The notes: generated by a model from the sequence alone, not told the origin. Counted from the stretch's first letter, positions 28,116 to 37,647 are shown. The stretch: DNA of 64,000 nt from Erysipelotrichales bacterium (GCA_910576855.1 CAJTJP010000001.1:1-64000), one strand, 5' to 3'. Program-made: numbers and translations.

Positions 28116-29132
28116 ATGAGTATAAATGAAATAGATGTTGCTTTAATACAGGCTGTTATTGACGGTAATGAAGAAGCATTTAATCAGCTTTATGACAAAT
28201 ATCATCGTCTTGTATATTTCATCGCATTCGAGCTGTGTCATAATGATGCAGACGCAAAGGATATTCTCCAAGAAACCTTTATCCAAATCAAACAATCGAT
28301 ATCAAGCCTACAGGATCCATCAAACTTTAAGGCTTGGATGAATCGTATTGTTGTAAATAAATGCAAGAACCTGTTTCGTTCCAAGCGAAATGTAGATATG
28401 GATCAAGAGGATATTTGGTATCAGCACCATGTTACCGAGGATCGCTTCTATATGCTTCCGGAATTGAAATTACATATGGAAACAGATAAACAGCTTGTTC
28501 ATAAGCTGTTGATGCAGCTGAGTGAGGCTCAAAGAGAAGTATTGGTTATGCGCTATTTTGAGCATATGACGATGCAGGAGATGGCTGATGCCTTAGAAGT
28601 CCCTGTAGGAACAGTTAAAACAAGATTGCTGTACGGTAAAAATCGTTTAAAGGAATTGATATTGGCCTATGAGAAGGAAAACGATACCAAGATAAATTTC
28701 AGAGTGGATTCTATGGGAATGATTGCTTTATTTACATATGTATATCATAGTCTCGATATACCTAAGCCGATCATTGCCTTTCGATTTAAAAGAAAGCCGC
28801 ATTTCAGTGAACAAATGATAAACGGAGTCATGGCATCTCTTACAGCCGTATGCTTATGCAGCAGTGTAATGGCTTATCAAGCATATAATAATCAGTCAAG
28901 AAATAACGATCAAACGATTCAGGAACAAAATGAAAATATTTTAAGAAAGCATTATTTTACATTAATGGATTGGGCTTGCTGCAAGGATGATATGCTTGTA
29001 AAAAGCAAGAGTGATTTTGAAGAAGTCATGCCTATTTATAAGAACTTAAAGAATTCAAATTCAGCTTATGCCGATAGATTGAAAAGCGATCATTGGTTTG
29101 ATGATTTTGAGCTTATTTATGAACAGTTTTAA
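28116..29132 (+). CDS. Membrane-tethered ECF sigma factor (copy 3)
   Basis: An ECF sigma factor of 338 residues. Region 2 lies at about 12-88 (DAKDILQETFIQI), region 4 at about 125-182 (EVPVGTVKTRLLYGKNRL). A transmembrane helix is predicted at about 235-253 and the outside domain at 254-338 carries ACC, then NSAYADRL and W, a weaker form of the pattern in copies 1 and 2. An AGAGGAGGT ribosome site precedes the ATG. The next gene is surface protein 4. The sigma-A promoter with two ATGTAACAAA repeats suggests control from outside rather than simple autoregulation. Confidence 0.88.
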   Translation: MSINEIDVALIQAVIDGNEEAFNQLYDKYHRLVYFIAFELCHNDADAKDILQETFIQIKQSISSLQDPSNFKAWMNRIVVNKCKNLFRSKRNVDMDQEDIWYQHHVTEDRFYMLPELKLHMETDKQLVHKLLMQLSEAQREVLVMRYFEHMTMQEMADALEVPVGTVKTRLLYGKNRLKELILAYEKENDTKINFRVDSMGMIALFTYVYHSLDIPKPIIAFRFKRKPHFSEQMINGVMASLTAVCLCSSVMAYQAYNNQSRNNDQTIQEQNENILRKHYFTLMDWACCKDDMLVKSKSDFEEVMPIYKNLKNSNSAYADRLKSDHWFDDFELIYEQF

Positions 29133-29241
29133 GTAGTTGTATTATATAGAACATTGAACAGCGGTATTACGTTTTTTTTATCATGCTTATTCAGTATAAA
29201 TTCTTAAGTTTAAAAAAAATAAAAAAATTTCTATTTCATAT

Positions 29242-29267
29242 GAACTTTTGAAACTATGGCTGTGTCA
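29242..29267 (+). promoter_or_regulatory. Weak ECF-type promoter candidate before surface protein 4
   Basis: GAACTTTTG (29242-29250), eleven bases and GTGTCA (29262-29267) have the spacing of the two promoters at 283 and 1499 and a classic GAACTT-like -35. Only one copy is available, so it is tentative. Confidence 0.35.
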
Positions 29268-29349
29268 GAGTTACAGCGGTTATAGCTTTATTGGGGTATA
29301 TGTTTTTTAATGTTTGTTTATAGGGGGCCAAAGAAAGGAGTGTAAGAGT

Positions 29350-32300
29350 ATGTGGAAAAAGGTGTTTATCGGCTTAGTTTTCATGGCAGCATCGATATCT
29401 ATTACTTTTATTTTTTATAATCATAGCTTGAATGCAGCGACTAATATAAATGTGATTGAAGAGGGGGAGCAAGTGATTGTAGGTAAAGGGAATGATGGAA
29501 ATGAGGTTGTGTGGACTGTTAATAAAAATAATGGAAATTACTATATGATGTATCATGGACTTGAATCAGAATCACGAATTATTATTTGTAACTTAAATAC
29601 CAATAATTCTCCAGCCGAATCAAACGGCTGGATAAAAACTTGTGATTTCGTTACTACAGCAGCCGGGAAATCACATTCTCCCGGATTCATAAAAGCAAAT
29701 AGCTTCAATACAGCTTACGGTAATTCAATCGCAGAAAATCTGTTTGAAAGAGCATCTGTACAGACAGTTTCCGGCAAAGTCGGCAATCTACAGTATGCGT
29801 ATGTTCCATCTGCTTCGGATATTGTTTCAGGGGATATAGGATTAACAGCGTTACCTGAGCTGCTAATGCTCAGTGAAAAGGAATATGCGAGAGGATTTAA
29901 TGGTTATATGCTTGTCGCATACAAAAAAGCTGCACCATCGTCAACGATTGTATATCCCGGACCGACAAGTACAACTCCTTATCCAAACTATATAGCATAT
30001 TTTTGGGGAAAAGGAACTGATTGGGCAAGGATTCCTATTGTTATGTTTTCACATTTGGACAATTCAGATATCTTATATGTTTTAAATTCTGATATTAACA
30101 AAAATACATTAACTTCAAACCCTCGATCAGGGGTGCTGAAGATTCGTTATGCGGATTCAGGATATACGGTTTCATTTAATGATTTAAAATATAATAATAT
30201 TTCACTGGCAGGAAGAAAAGTTGCAAAGGATTCTACTATACAGATAGATGCGGTTGCCAGCGATACGCTGACAGTGTTTGTATATGATGAAACAGGAAAC
30301 AATTTACTATATTATAAAGCTTTGGATGATAATAATTTTGATTTAACGGGTATACCGGTCGGCAAATATAAAATCGCGGTTGCGAATGAGGAATTTGATG
30401 ACAGTACCGGCAGACCGGCAAAGTCATCGCCTATTTCCGGTAAGAAAGATATTGAAATTGTGGAACCGCATAAGCTTACTTATACAAAAACACCGCAGAG
30501 CGGAGCTTCTGCAGGGAATGATTATGAATTCGGTAAGAATGTGAATGCCGGTCAGGCAGTAGGTAAGGTTACGGCGAGTCCAACCGGTGTAACTCCGCTG
30601 ACATATAATTTAGAAACTAACGGTGATAATTCTTATTTAAACTTTGAAATCGATGGTTTAGATTCTAATAATGCTTCAAGCACTACACCGCTGAATGTGA
30701 AAATCAAAAGCGGAGCACCTGATTTGGTGAACGGCGGGTTAAAGGCAGGAAATTATAAATTCTGTATTACTGCGGTGGATGCAAACGGTGATCCTGTGGA
30801 TACAAGCGGAAATCCGACCGAAAAGGTTTGTACCTCATTTACGGTAGAAAAGACAAATCCGACGATCGCCTTTGATGATCCGAGTACTACTAAGAAATCA
30901 ATCGCAGATGCTGCTGCGGCTTGGAATGAAACAGCGACTGCGACTCCAAGTACTGGTACTAAGATAACCTATAGTATTACGGGTGGTGATGTATCACTGA
31001 TTTCTATAAATCCTGATACAGGAGCGATTACCTATACAGGAAGCAATGCGTTCGGTAAGGTAAAGATAAGGGCAACGGTTGATGATGATCCGACAACGGG
31101 AAATGATAATTATAATTCTGCCTTTGTTGAAAAAGAAATCGTAATCTATCGAGAGGTAGACGGAAGTGTGACACCGCATGCCAATTCATCAGATACAACG
31201 ATTCCTACCTTTACAGCTTCTGATTCCAATGTCAGAACAGGGGGAATCATCGGTACGATACACGGAACACTCGGTACACCTGATACGATAGGCGGAAGTA
31301 CAACGACTTATCATTATGGATTAAAGCCGGGAGTAGGAAATGCGAGCTTCTTTAGTGTTGATCCAAATACCGGGGTCATCAAGACAACAGCGAATTTAGG
31401 AGTAAACAGCTATCATATCACAGTAACGGTAAGTGATAACTGGAGCACAAAGGAAATACCGGCGACAATCAATGTCGGAATGGCAGCGGCAGAGAATCTG
31501 AAGTTTTATGAGAACAGTACATCGAATACAGTGATAACCTCAAAGAGCGCGTGTTTGACTGATACAGGAGTGACGGTCTACGCGACAGTCAAAGGAAGCA
31601 GTAATACCAATCCTGTGAAATACAGTATTCAAGACGGCTCAACGAATGTGATTGAGGTGAATCCGACAAGCGGAGCAGTTACGATCCACGGAGTAGGAAC
31701 AGTCACGATCGTCGCAGAGAAACAAGGAGCCGCAGGACAGGCAGATGCGATAACATATCTAACATTTACGGTAACGGCAGGAGCGCAAGAATTCATTTAT
31801 ACAGACAGCGCAGGAAATGAGCTTCCTAAAACAAGCAACAAGTATAATGCGATCAGTGAAGTATACGCACCAAATAAAACGATTCAATTATATACGGCAG
31901 GGAATCCGACAGGCAGTACAGTAACATACCGTTTAAAGGCAGGAAGTCCGACTGATGTGATATCGGTAGACAGTACAACAGGAGAAGTAACGGTATTAAA
32001 TGCGAGTATCGCACCGAGTCAAATAGATAAGGTAATCGTAGAGGCAACAAGTCATGATCCTACAGGAAACTACAGTGATAAAACGATAGAGATAGCGATC
32101 AATATCACAAAGGCAAATCAAACGATATCGTTTGCGGGAATCACCTATGCGACAAGCGGAAACGGAACGGTAACACCGGTCATCAATGAACAGGATATCT
32201 CAAGTAATGAAGGCGGAGTCACGGTGAATGATACAGATTACTTCATAACAATAGATAACAGTATCAGCACATCGATCGCATGGACGAATGACGGAGTGAA

Positions 32301-34551
32301 TATAGACTACAGCTACAGCGGAGATAATGGGTTAGATATTCCGCTGCATGTAGAGAAGCCGGGGAATCGAAACTACAATAAGGCAGAAGCAGACGGCATG
32401 ATGCACATCATGGGACCTAATGAGAATACATTGGCGTTAAATCGACCGGGCAAAATCATTTACGGCGATCACTTCACAATCCGAAGCCTACAGGATGACA
32501 GTAGCAGTATCAATGTAAACTATACGTTTGAGGTAGATAACACAACGTATATCTCCAATGCGACAGTAACCGGCAACAAGGCGGAATTCGATGCATTGAA
32601 GTACAGCGGAAGTACAAATATCCAAATTAAGGTGACAAGAACGGCAGACGGAGAAGTACCGTTGAGTAAAACGATAAGTGTACAGGTGTTGCCGAAACCG
32701 ATCGAAATCATCATTGATGACAAAGAGAAGTATAAAGGAGAAGTGAATCCGACATTAACTTATCAAGACTTCAGAAGTCAGTTAGTATCATGGAATGGGG
32801 TACAGGATATCATCGAGGAAAATGATATCAAGCTGAGTACTACGGCAAAGACAAACAGTAATGCAGGTGCTTATCCCATCAAGGGGGACAGTAACATATT
32901 AAACAAGACTTATCCAAATTACAGCTTTACATTCAAAGAGGGAACCTTAACGATCAAAGAGGAAACTGTTGAGGATGATTGGTATCATTTAGAACTGGAT
33001 GATGGAAACAATACCTTATATACAGGCGGATGGACAAATAAGGATGTGAACATCATCAGCGATCATAATGAGTATATCAATATGTCGTTAGACCAAAGCA
33101 CATGGAAGCCAAACCAAGTCACGGTGACAAAAGAAGGAGAAACAAACCAAAGCTTTTGGATGAAAAAGAACAGCGGAGCGATCACGAAAGAGAAACAGGA
33201 AATCATCAAGATAGACAAGACAGCACCAAAGGTCAAAAACATCAAAGCCAAGGATTCAAACAACAAGCTACAAGATATCATCAATGTGTTGACAGGCGGA
33301 ATCTTCTTTAAGCCGGGAACGGCGTTTGAAATCACGACAAGTGACAAAAAGGATGACTTGAAGGTAAGCGGCACAAAGGAAATAGCCTATAAGGTATATA
33401 AAATCGTAGACGGAGCTGAGGAACCAATCAAGGACGGAACTTTATCAGTAACGAATGAAAAGGCAAAGATAACGATCAGTGAAACAGTAGGAAAATACAA
33501 GGTATGCGTAATACCGACTGACAACGCCGGCAACACAAATACCGAAAGCTGTCATGAGGTAGAGCTTAAGAAAATCGATGTCGATGTGGATGGAGACGGC
33601 AAACCTGATTTCAATGATCCTGACGGAGATGGATGTCCTGATTTAAACATCAAATGGAAAGATCCAAATGATGAAAGTAAGTGGATCGTCATCAACGGGG
33701 ACAGAAATAATGACGGTATTCCGGACTTAAATATCGACAGTGACGGGGACGGTAAGCCTGACTTGAACATCGACACAGACAATGATGGAAAGCCCGATCT
33801 TAACCTAGTGATTCTAAAGAAAGCTGATTGGAAGCCGACGAAGTGTGTAAAGACAGACCCTGACAACGGAATCCTTGAGGAATATTGTACAGGAACAAGT
33901 GTGAAAGCAGTCATCAATGTAGATACAGATAACGACGGAATTCCAAACATCAACATTGATACAAACGGAGATATGAAAGCTGATATCAATATCCCTAAAA
34001 ACGGTGATATAATACCGATTCTCAATATCGCAACCATTGATAGCTGGAATCCTAAAAAAGATTATAAATATCAAGGATTTATTTATGATACAGCACTGCA
34101 CAAGCCATATTTAAACATCGATACTGATGACGACGGCAGACCTGATGTTAATGTCGATTTAGATGGTGATGGTATACCGGATATTAATGTAGATGTCGAT
34201 GGAGATGGTATTCCCGATATTGATATTGACAGTGACGGGGATGGAAAGCCCGATGTAAATGTTGATACAGACGGAGATGGTAAAGCTGATGAAAACATTA
34301 AGAAAATCACTGAATGGAAACCAAATAAGAATGTTGACAGTGATTTTCCGTACGATACTATGAATTTCAACGAGCCAACAGAACCAACTAAGCCGGATAC
34401 ATCGGTAAAAGGTCAATACAATCCCAAAACAAGTATGGGCGGAGCCAATACAGGAGATTATTCCGATTTGATACTTTATGCAGAAGTATGCCTGTTGATG
34501 ATAGGTGTTATCAGTTATTCTATTTGTAAAATGAAACAGAAGCAGTATTGA
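29350..34551 (+). CDS. Giant multidomain surface protein 4
   Basis: A 1733-residue protein from the chosen ATG, which has AAAGGAG nine bases upstream; the longer frame from 29314 would add twelve residues before the signal peptide and is less likely. The signal peptide ends near SLNAATN. The head (about 30-370) is shared with no other copy except for an opening like VGKGNDGNEVVWTV. From about residue 380 it equals proteins 2 and 3 in modules: cadherin/Ig-like, MBG-type, Asp-rich tail. The tail and the segment after the MBG-type module look more like protein 1. It ends GGANTGD, helix, CKMKQKQY. Confidence 0.85.
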   Translation: MWKKVFIGLVFMAASISITFIFYNHSLNAATNINVIEEGEQVIVGKGNDGNEVVWTVNKNNGNYYMMYHGLESESRIIICNLNTNNSPAESNGWIKTCDFVTTAAGKSHSPGFIKANSFNTAYGNSIAENLFERASVQTVSGKVGNLQYAYVPSASDIVSGDIGLTALPELLMLSEKEYARGFNGYMLVAYKKAAPSSTIVYPGPTSTTPYPNYIAYFWGKGTDWARIPIVMFSHLDNSDILYVLNSDINKNTLTSNPRSGVLKIRYADSGYTVSFNDLKYNNISLAGRKVAKDSTIQIDAVASDTLTVFVYDETGNNLLYYKALDDNNFDLTGIPVGKYKIAVANEEFDDSTGRPAKSSPISGKKDIEIVEPHKLTYTKTPQSGASAGNDYEFGKNVNAGQAVGKVTASPTGVTPLTYNLETNGDNSYLNFEIDGLDSNNASSTTPLNVKIKSGAPDLVNGGLKAGNYKFCITAVDANGDPVDTSGNPTEKVCTSFTVEKTNPTIAFDDPSTTKKSIADAAAAWNETATATPSTGTKITYSITGGDVSLISINPDTGAITYTGSNAFGKVKIRATVDDDPTTGNDNYNSAFVEKEIVIYREVDGSVTPHANSSDTTIPTFTASDSNVRTGGIIGTIHGTLGTPDTIGGSTTTYHYGLKPGVGNASFFSVDPNTGVIKTTANLGVNSYHITVTVSDNWSTKEIPATINVGMAAAENLKFYENSTSNTVITSKSACLTDTGVTVYATVKGSSNTNPVKYSIQDGSTNVIEVNPTSGAVTIHGVGTVTIVAEKQGAAGQADAITYLTFTVTAGAQEFIYTDSAGNELPKTSNKYNAISEVYAPNKTIQLYTAGNPTGSTVTYRLKAGSPTDVISVDSTTGEVTVLNASIAPSQIDKVIVEATSHDPTGNYSDKTIEIAINITKANQTISFAGITYATSGNGTVTPVINEQDISSNEGGVTVNDTDYFITIDNSISTSIAWTNDGVNIDYSYSGDNGLDIPLHVEKPGNRNYNKAEADGMMHIMGPNENTLALNRPGKIIYGDHFTIRSLQDDSSSINVNYTFEVDNTTYISNATVTGNKAEFDALKYSGSTNIQIKVTRTADGEVPLSKTISVQVLPKPIEIIIDDKEKYKGEVNPTLTYQDFRSQLVSWNGVQDIIEENDIKLSTTAKTNSNAGAYPIKGDSNILNKTYPNYSFTFKEGTLTIKEETVEDDWYHLELDDGNNTLYTGGWTNKDVNIISDHNEYINMSLDQSTWKPNQVTVTKEGETNQSFWMKKNSGAITKEKQEIIKIDKTAPKVKNIKAKDSNNKLQDIINVLTGGIFFKPGTAFEITTSDKKDDLKVSGTKEIAYKVYKIVDGAEEPIKDGTLSVTNEKAKITISETVGKYKVCVIPTDNAGNTNTESCHEVELKKIDVDVDGDGKPDFNDPDGDGCPDLNIKWKDPNDESKWIVINGDRNNDGIPDLNIDSDGDGKPDLNIDTDNDGKPDLNLVILKKADWKPTKCVKTDPDNGILEEYCTGTSVKAVINVDTDNDGIPNINIDTNGDMKADINIPKNGDIIPILNIATIDSWNPKKDYKYQGFIYDTALHKPYLNIDTDDDGRPDVNVDLDGDGIPDINVDVDGDGIPDIDIDSDGDGKPDVNVDTDGDGKADENIKKITEWKPNKNVDSDFPYDTMNFNEPTEPTKPDTSVKGQYNPKTSMGGANTGDYSDLILYAEVCLLMIGVISYSICKMKQKQY

Positions 34552-34597
34552 AATAATTAAAAAAAATTGTTTTTCTCAATTAACGATTGTATGTAAG

Positions 34598-34640
34598 AAG
34601 TAAGGGCGTCTTTAAACAGGCTAATGCACCTTACTTTTTC
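34598..34640 (+). terminator. Terminator after surface protein 4
   Basis: AAGTAAGG (34598-34605) pairs with CCTTACTT (34629-34636) and a T run follows. Confidence 0.7.
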
Positions 34641-34669
34641 TGTATGTAGAAACTATAACGGTAATTCTA

Positions 34670-34801
34670 ATGAATAACGGGATCATGGGCAAGGTACCAT
34701 TCACAAAGAGCGGAGAAAATTTCTATAAAGCGGAAATCGTTGAAGGAACCTTCGGCAATGAGCACAGCCTGTATCTAGGTCTTTTTAGAAATCAGTTTTG
34801 A
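34670..34801 (+). pseudogene. 43-codon open fragment, unidentified
   Basis: An open frame running MNNGIMGKVPFTKSGENF and ending GLFRNQF has protein-like composition but no clear ribosome site. It stands between two terminators (34598-34640 and 34860-34902), as if the rest of a gene had been lost. I do not recognise the family. The remaining bases to 35046 show nothing else. Confidence 0.3.
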
Positions 34802-34859
34802 CAGTCTCTTATCAGCATCAAAACGCATCTCCCAGTAATAAAAAGCAATAAAAAAACAA

Positions 34860-34902
34860 CAGAACAAGACAACGAAACACCCTGCCTTGTTCTGCATTTT
34901 TT
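34860..34902 (+). terminator. Rho-independent terminator
   Basis: CAGAACAAG (34860-34868) pairs with CTTGTTCTG (34886-34894), followed by CATTTTTT. No intact gene precedes it. Confidence 0.65.
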
Positions 34903-35046
34903 CTTTATAATAATTCTTTCATCACTTAAACAAGATACAAAGAAAAAATCATGTTAATACAAGATATCAAGCACCAAGTATCAGTAAACAACATATCCTA
35001 TGACATGGCTTATTTAAAACCTTGATTCAGTATACCGAACATCATC

Positions 35047-35694
35047 CTATAGCTTGAATTTATTTCCTATTCTTAAATACGACTGCATAAGCACAGCTGC
35101 ATCGAAGCTTTTGAAACAAGCATTTACTTCCTCCGCGAATGTAAAGACTGCGAAATTAAACTCATTGATAAAATGCTGCTTTGTTAATTTCATATAAGGA
35201 ATCAAATAAAGCGGAGTATCCGGATTCTGTATTTTCTCATTACCATCAATTACAATAGGTGCCGACAATGCTTCACATACAATGATCGGATTATTTATAT
35301 CCATCGGTTCGTTGCTCTTATATTCACTCGAAAAGGTAAGTGAATCCTTAAGCTCTGATTCACTTAACGAAGTCTTGGTAACTGAATCAGTGTCGTCAAG
35401 AATTGCCTCTTTATTAAAAATTGAATATAAAGAGCACGGCAAAGATGGATACTGAATAGAGTATTGGTGAACCTTTTTCAAGTCAGCGCTTACATCATCA
35501 TAATTCAGCTTCTCAAAAAGCTCCTTCCATAATGAAAAGTAAGTTTTGATATCCTCTGTTTTATCAGGATGCGTGCCTTCAAACGCTTTGGCTGTTTCCG
35601 CAATACAGTCAAGTATTTGCTCGTTAGTTGTATATGTAATTTGTTCCCCCGTTTGTGTTAATTTAGAGAAAATTTGTTGTAATTTATCCGACAT
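35047..35694 (-). CDS. Hypothetical protein, 215 residues
   Basis: I do not recognise this protein. It is soluble, acidic and mixed alpha/beta in appearance, with no signal peptide or membrane segment. The N-terminal half is helical (SKLTQTGEQITYTTNEQIL onward); the second half contains LYLIPYMKLTKQHFINEFNF. Its ribosome site is strong (AAGGAGGAATA). It is a single-gene unit between two gaps. A role in housekeeping or defence cannot be told apart from the sequence. Confidence 0.65.
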   Translation of the reverse strand: MSDKLQQIFSKLTQTGEQITYTTNEQILDCIAETAKAFEGTHPDKTEDIKTYFSLWKELFEKLNYDDVSADLKKVHQYSIQYPSLPCSLYSIFNKEAILDDTDSVTKTSLSESELKDSLTFSSEYKSNEPMDINNPIIVCEALSAPIVIDGNEKIQNPDTPLYLIPYMKLTKQHFINEFNFAVFTFAEEVNACFKSFDAAVLMQSYLRIGNKFKL

Positions 35695-35989
35695 GATTTA
35701 TTCCTCCTTCATATGTAGTTAAATTATATCTCATTAAGGTGAAAAAAGAAAGATAAAGATGTGATCCAATGACAATATAAATGAAAAAAGAAGTCTATAT
35801 CGTAAATTCATCAGAAAAAGCAATGCTTTTCATAAGTGCTGAAGTATCTCTTTTCCTATGAGCTGATTGTCATTAAGGATTGAAAGGCCTTCATTCATAT
35901 TTGACAACAGATAAAAGCTTCTTTCCTATCAACAGATGTAGCAATATTACAAAAATACGGTTATAATAGCTATGACAGGATGTGAGTAT

Positions 35990-36415
35990 ATGAATGATAT
36001 GAACAATTTAGACGATTTGATTCATCGATTAAACGGTAATTCCCAATACCTGCAAAGCAATGATATGAAGGTAACGGAATTAAGACGAGGATATGCAAGG
36101 GTAGAGATGAGAATCGATAAGCAAATACTGAATGTGCATGGCTTTGTACATGGAGGTGCTTTGTTTTCCTTGGCAGATACGGCTGCAGGAGCCGCAAGCT
36201 TTGCGACCGGGCGTGACAGTGTGACACTGGCCGGAACCATTAACTATATGAAGCCGGGGAAAGGCGGTAAGCTGATCGGTATCGCTACGGAAATCAATGC
36301 CGGAAGAACGACCGGTGTTTATGAGGTATTTATTTATAACGATGATGAGGTGTTATTGTCACGAGCTACCTTTACGATGTTTTTTCTTGACGGGAACAGC
36401 TATCAGGCGAAATAA
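35990..36415 (+). CDS. PaaI-family hotdog thioesterase
   Basis: A 141-residue hotdog-fold thioesterase of the PaaI group, which hydrolyses acyl-CoA or aryl-CoA thioesters. The signature VHGFVHGGALFSLADTAAG holds the catalytic-region HGG and the aspartate on the long helix. The partner strand has LAGTINYMKPGKGGKLIGIA. I preferred the ATG at 35990, spaced from AGGATGTGAG, over 35972, which has no ribosome site; 35999 is also possible. It is a lone gene followed by a weak terminator. Confidence 0.85.
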   Translation: MNDMNNLDDLIHRLNGNSQYLQSNDMKVTELRRGYARVEMRIDKQILNVHGFVHGGALFSLADTAAGAASFATGRDSVTLAGTINYMKPGKGGKLIGIATEINAGRTTGVYEVFIYNDDEVLLSRATFTMFFLDGNSYQAK

Positions 36416-36439
36416 ACAATAATCAATTCATAAGTAAAT

Positions 36440-36485
36440 AAGACCGAATTCATGACTGACTCAATATGAAAGAGGTCTTTTTTAT
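36440..36485 (+). terminator. Weak terminator after the thioesterase
   Basis: AAGACC (36440-36445) and GGTCTT (36474-36479) flank a long loop, followed by TTTTTATT. Confidence 0.45.
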
Positions 36486-36584
36486 TAAGAGATAAAAGCC
36501 GTTATTTATAAAACGCAGGCTTCAAGTCATGGAAATACCTATAGTCCTACTGTCCCATTCTCACCGTACTCATTCACGATGACA

Positions 36585-36623
36585 TAAAAAAAGCCATATC
36601 ATACACAATAATATGATACAGCT
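36585..36623 (-). terminator. Terminator of the GGGtGRT operon
   Basis: On the minus strand AGCTGTATCATA (36623-36612) pairs with TATGATATGGCT (36603-36592), with two G-U pairs, and runs into T's. Confidence 0.7.
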
Positions 36624-36633
36624 CTTGTTTTAA

Positions 36634-37635
36634 TTATTTATTCATTGCTTCCGCAACAGCAACCGCAACGGCAACAGAAGCACCTACCATTGGGTTGTTA
36701 CCCATACCGATCAGACCCATCATTTCAACGTGAGCCGGAACGGAAGAAGAACCTGCGAACTGTGCATCAGAATGCATACGTCCCATAGTATCAGTCATAC
36801 CGTAGGAAGCAGGACCTGCCGCCATGTTGTCAGGGTGAAGGGTACGTCCTGTACCACCACCAGATGCAACAGAGAAGTATTTCTTGCCCTGTTCTGTGCA
36901 TTCCTTCTTATAAGTACCTGCAACCGGATGCTGGAAACGAGTCGGGTTTGTAGAGTTTCCGGTAATAGAAACATCAACACCCTCATGATGCATAATCGCA
37001 ACACCTTCACGAACATCGTCAGCGCCGTAGCAGTTTACTGCAGCTCTTTCACCATCGGAATAAGGAGTTTTAGAAACAACCTTTAATTCGCCTGTGAAAT
37101 AATCGAATTCAGTTTCTACATGAGTGAAGCCGTTAATACGGGAAATGATTTTCGCTGCATCTTTTCCCAAACCGTTCAAGATAACGCGAAGCGGTTCTTT
37201 TCTTGCTTTGTTCGCATTACGTGCGATACCGATTGCACCCTCTGCTGCCGCAAAGCTTTCATGACCTGCCAAGAATGCGAAGCATTTTGTTTCATCATTC
37301 AATAACATGGCAGCCAAATTACCGTGACCTAAGCCAACCTTACGATCATCCGCAACACTTCCCGGAATACAGAAAGCCTGTAAGCCTTCGCCTAAGGATT
37401 TTGCGACATCATAAGCTGTTTTATCACCTTTTTTAATGGCAATTGCAGCACCTACGATATATGCCCAGCAGGCATTTTCAAAACAGATCGGCTGAATGCC
37501 TTTTACGATGTTATATACATCAACACCTGCATCATCACATAGTTTTTTTGCTTCTTCAACGGAAGAAATACCATATGAATTTAATACTTCATTGATTTTA
37601 TCAATACGTCTTTCATAACCTTCAAATAATGACAT
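36634..37635 (-). CDS. GGGtGRT family protein
   Basis: A 333-residue member of the family named for its glycine-rich motif, here SVASGGGTGRTLHPDN near residue 255. Function is not established for the family. Other features are FAFLAGHESFAAAEGAIG, HHEGVDVSITGNSTNP and an Ala/Val-rich C-terminus. The full length looks normal. The gene stands 12 bases after an Fe-S scaffold-like gene, a pairing known in Clostridia-like genomes, so a linked role in metal-cluster or redox chemistry is likely. The ribosome site AGGAGGAA is strong. Confidence 0.88.
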   Translation of the reverse strand: MSLFEGYERRIDKINEVLNSYGISSVEEAKKLCDDAGVDVYNIVKGIQPICFENACWAYIVGAAIAIKKGDKTAYDVAKSLGEGLQAFCIPGSVADDRKVGLGHGNLAAMLLNDETKCFAFLAGHESFAAAEGAIGIARNANKARKEPLRVILNGLGKDAAKIISRINGFTHVETEFDYFTGELKVVSKTPYSDGERAAVNCYGADDVREGVAIMHHEGVDVSITGNSTNPTRFQHPVAGTYKKECTEQGKKYFSVASGGGTGRTLHPDNMAAGPASYGMTDTMGRMHSDAQFAGSSSVPAHVEMMGLIGMGNNPMVGASVAVAVAVAEAMNK

Positions 37636-37647
37636 GCTTTCTTCCTC

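Noticed and set aside
33552-34370. Long minus-strand open frames rich in Ser-Pro opposite the surface-protein tails
   Set aside because: They recur opposite every Asp-rich tail and are mirror images of the repeats; they have no ribosome sites.
36730-37436. Plus-strand open frames across the GGGtGRT gene
   Set aside because: Shadows of a well-conserved minus-strand gene.
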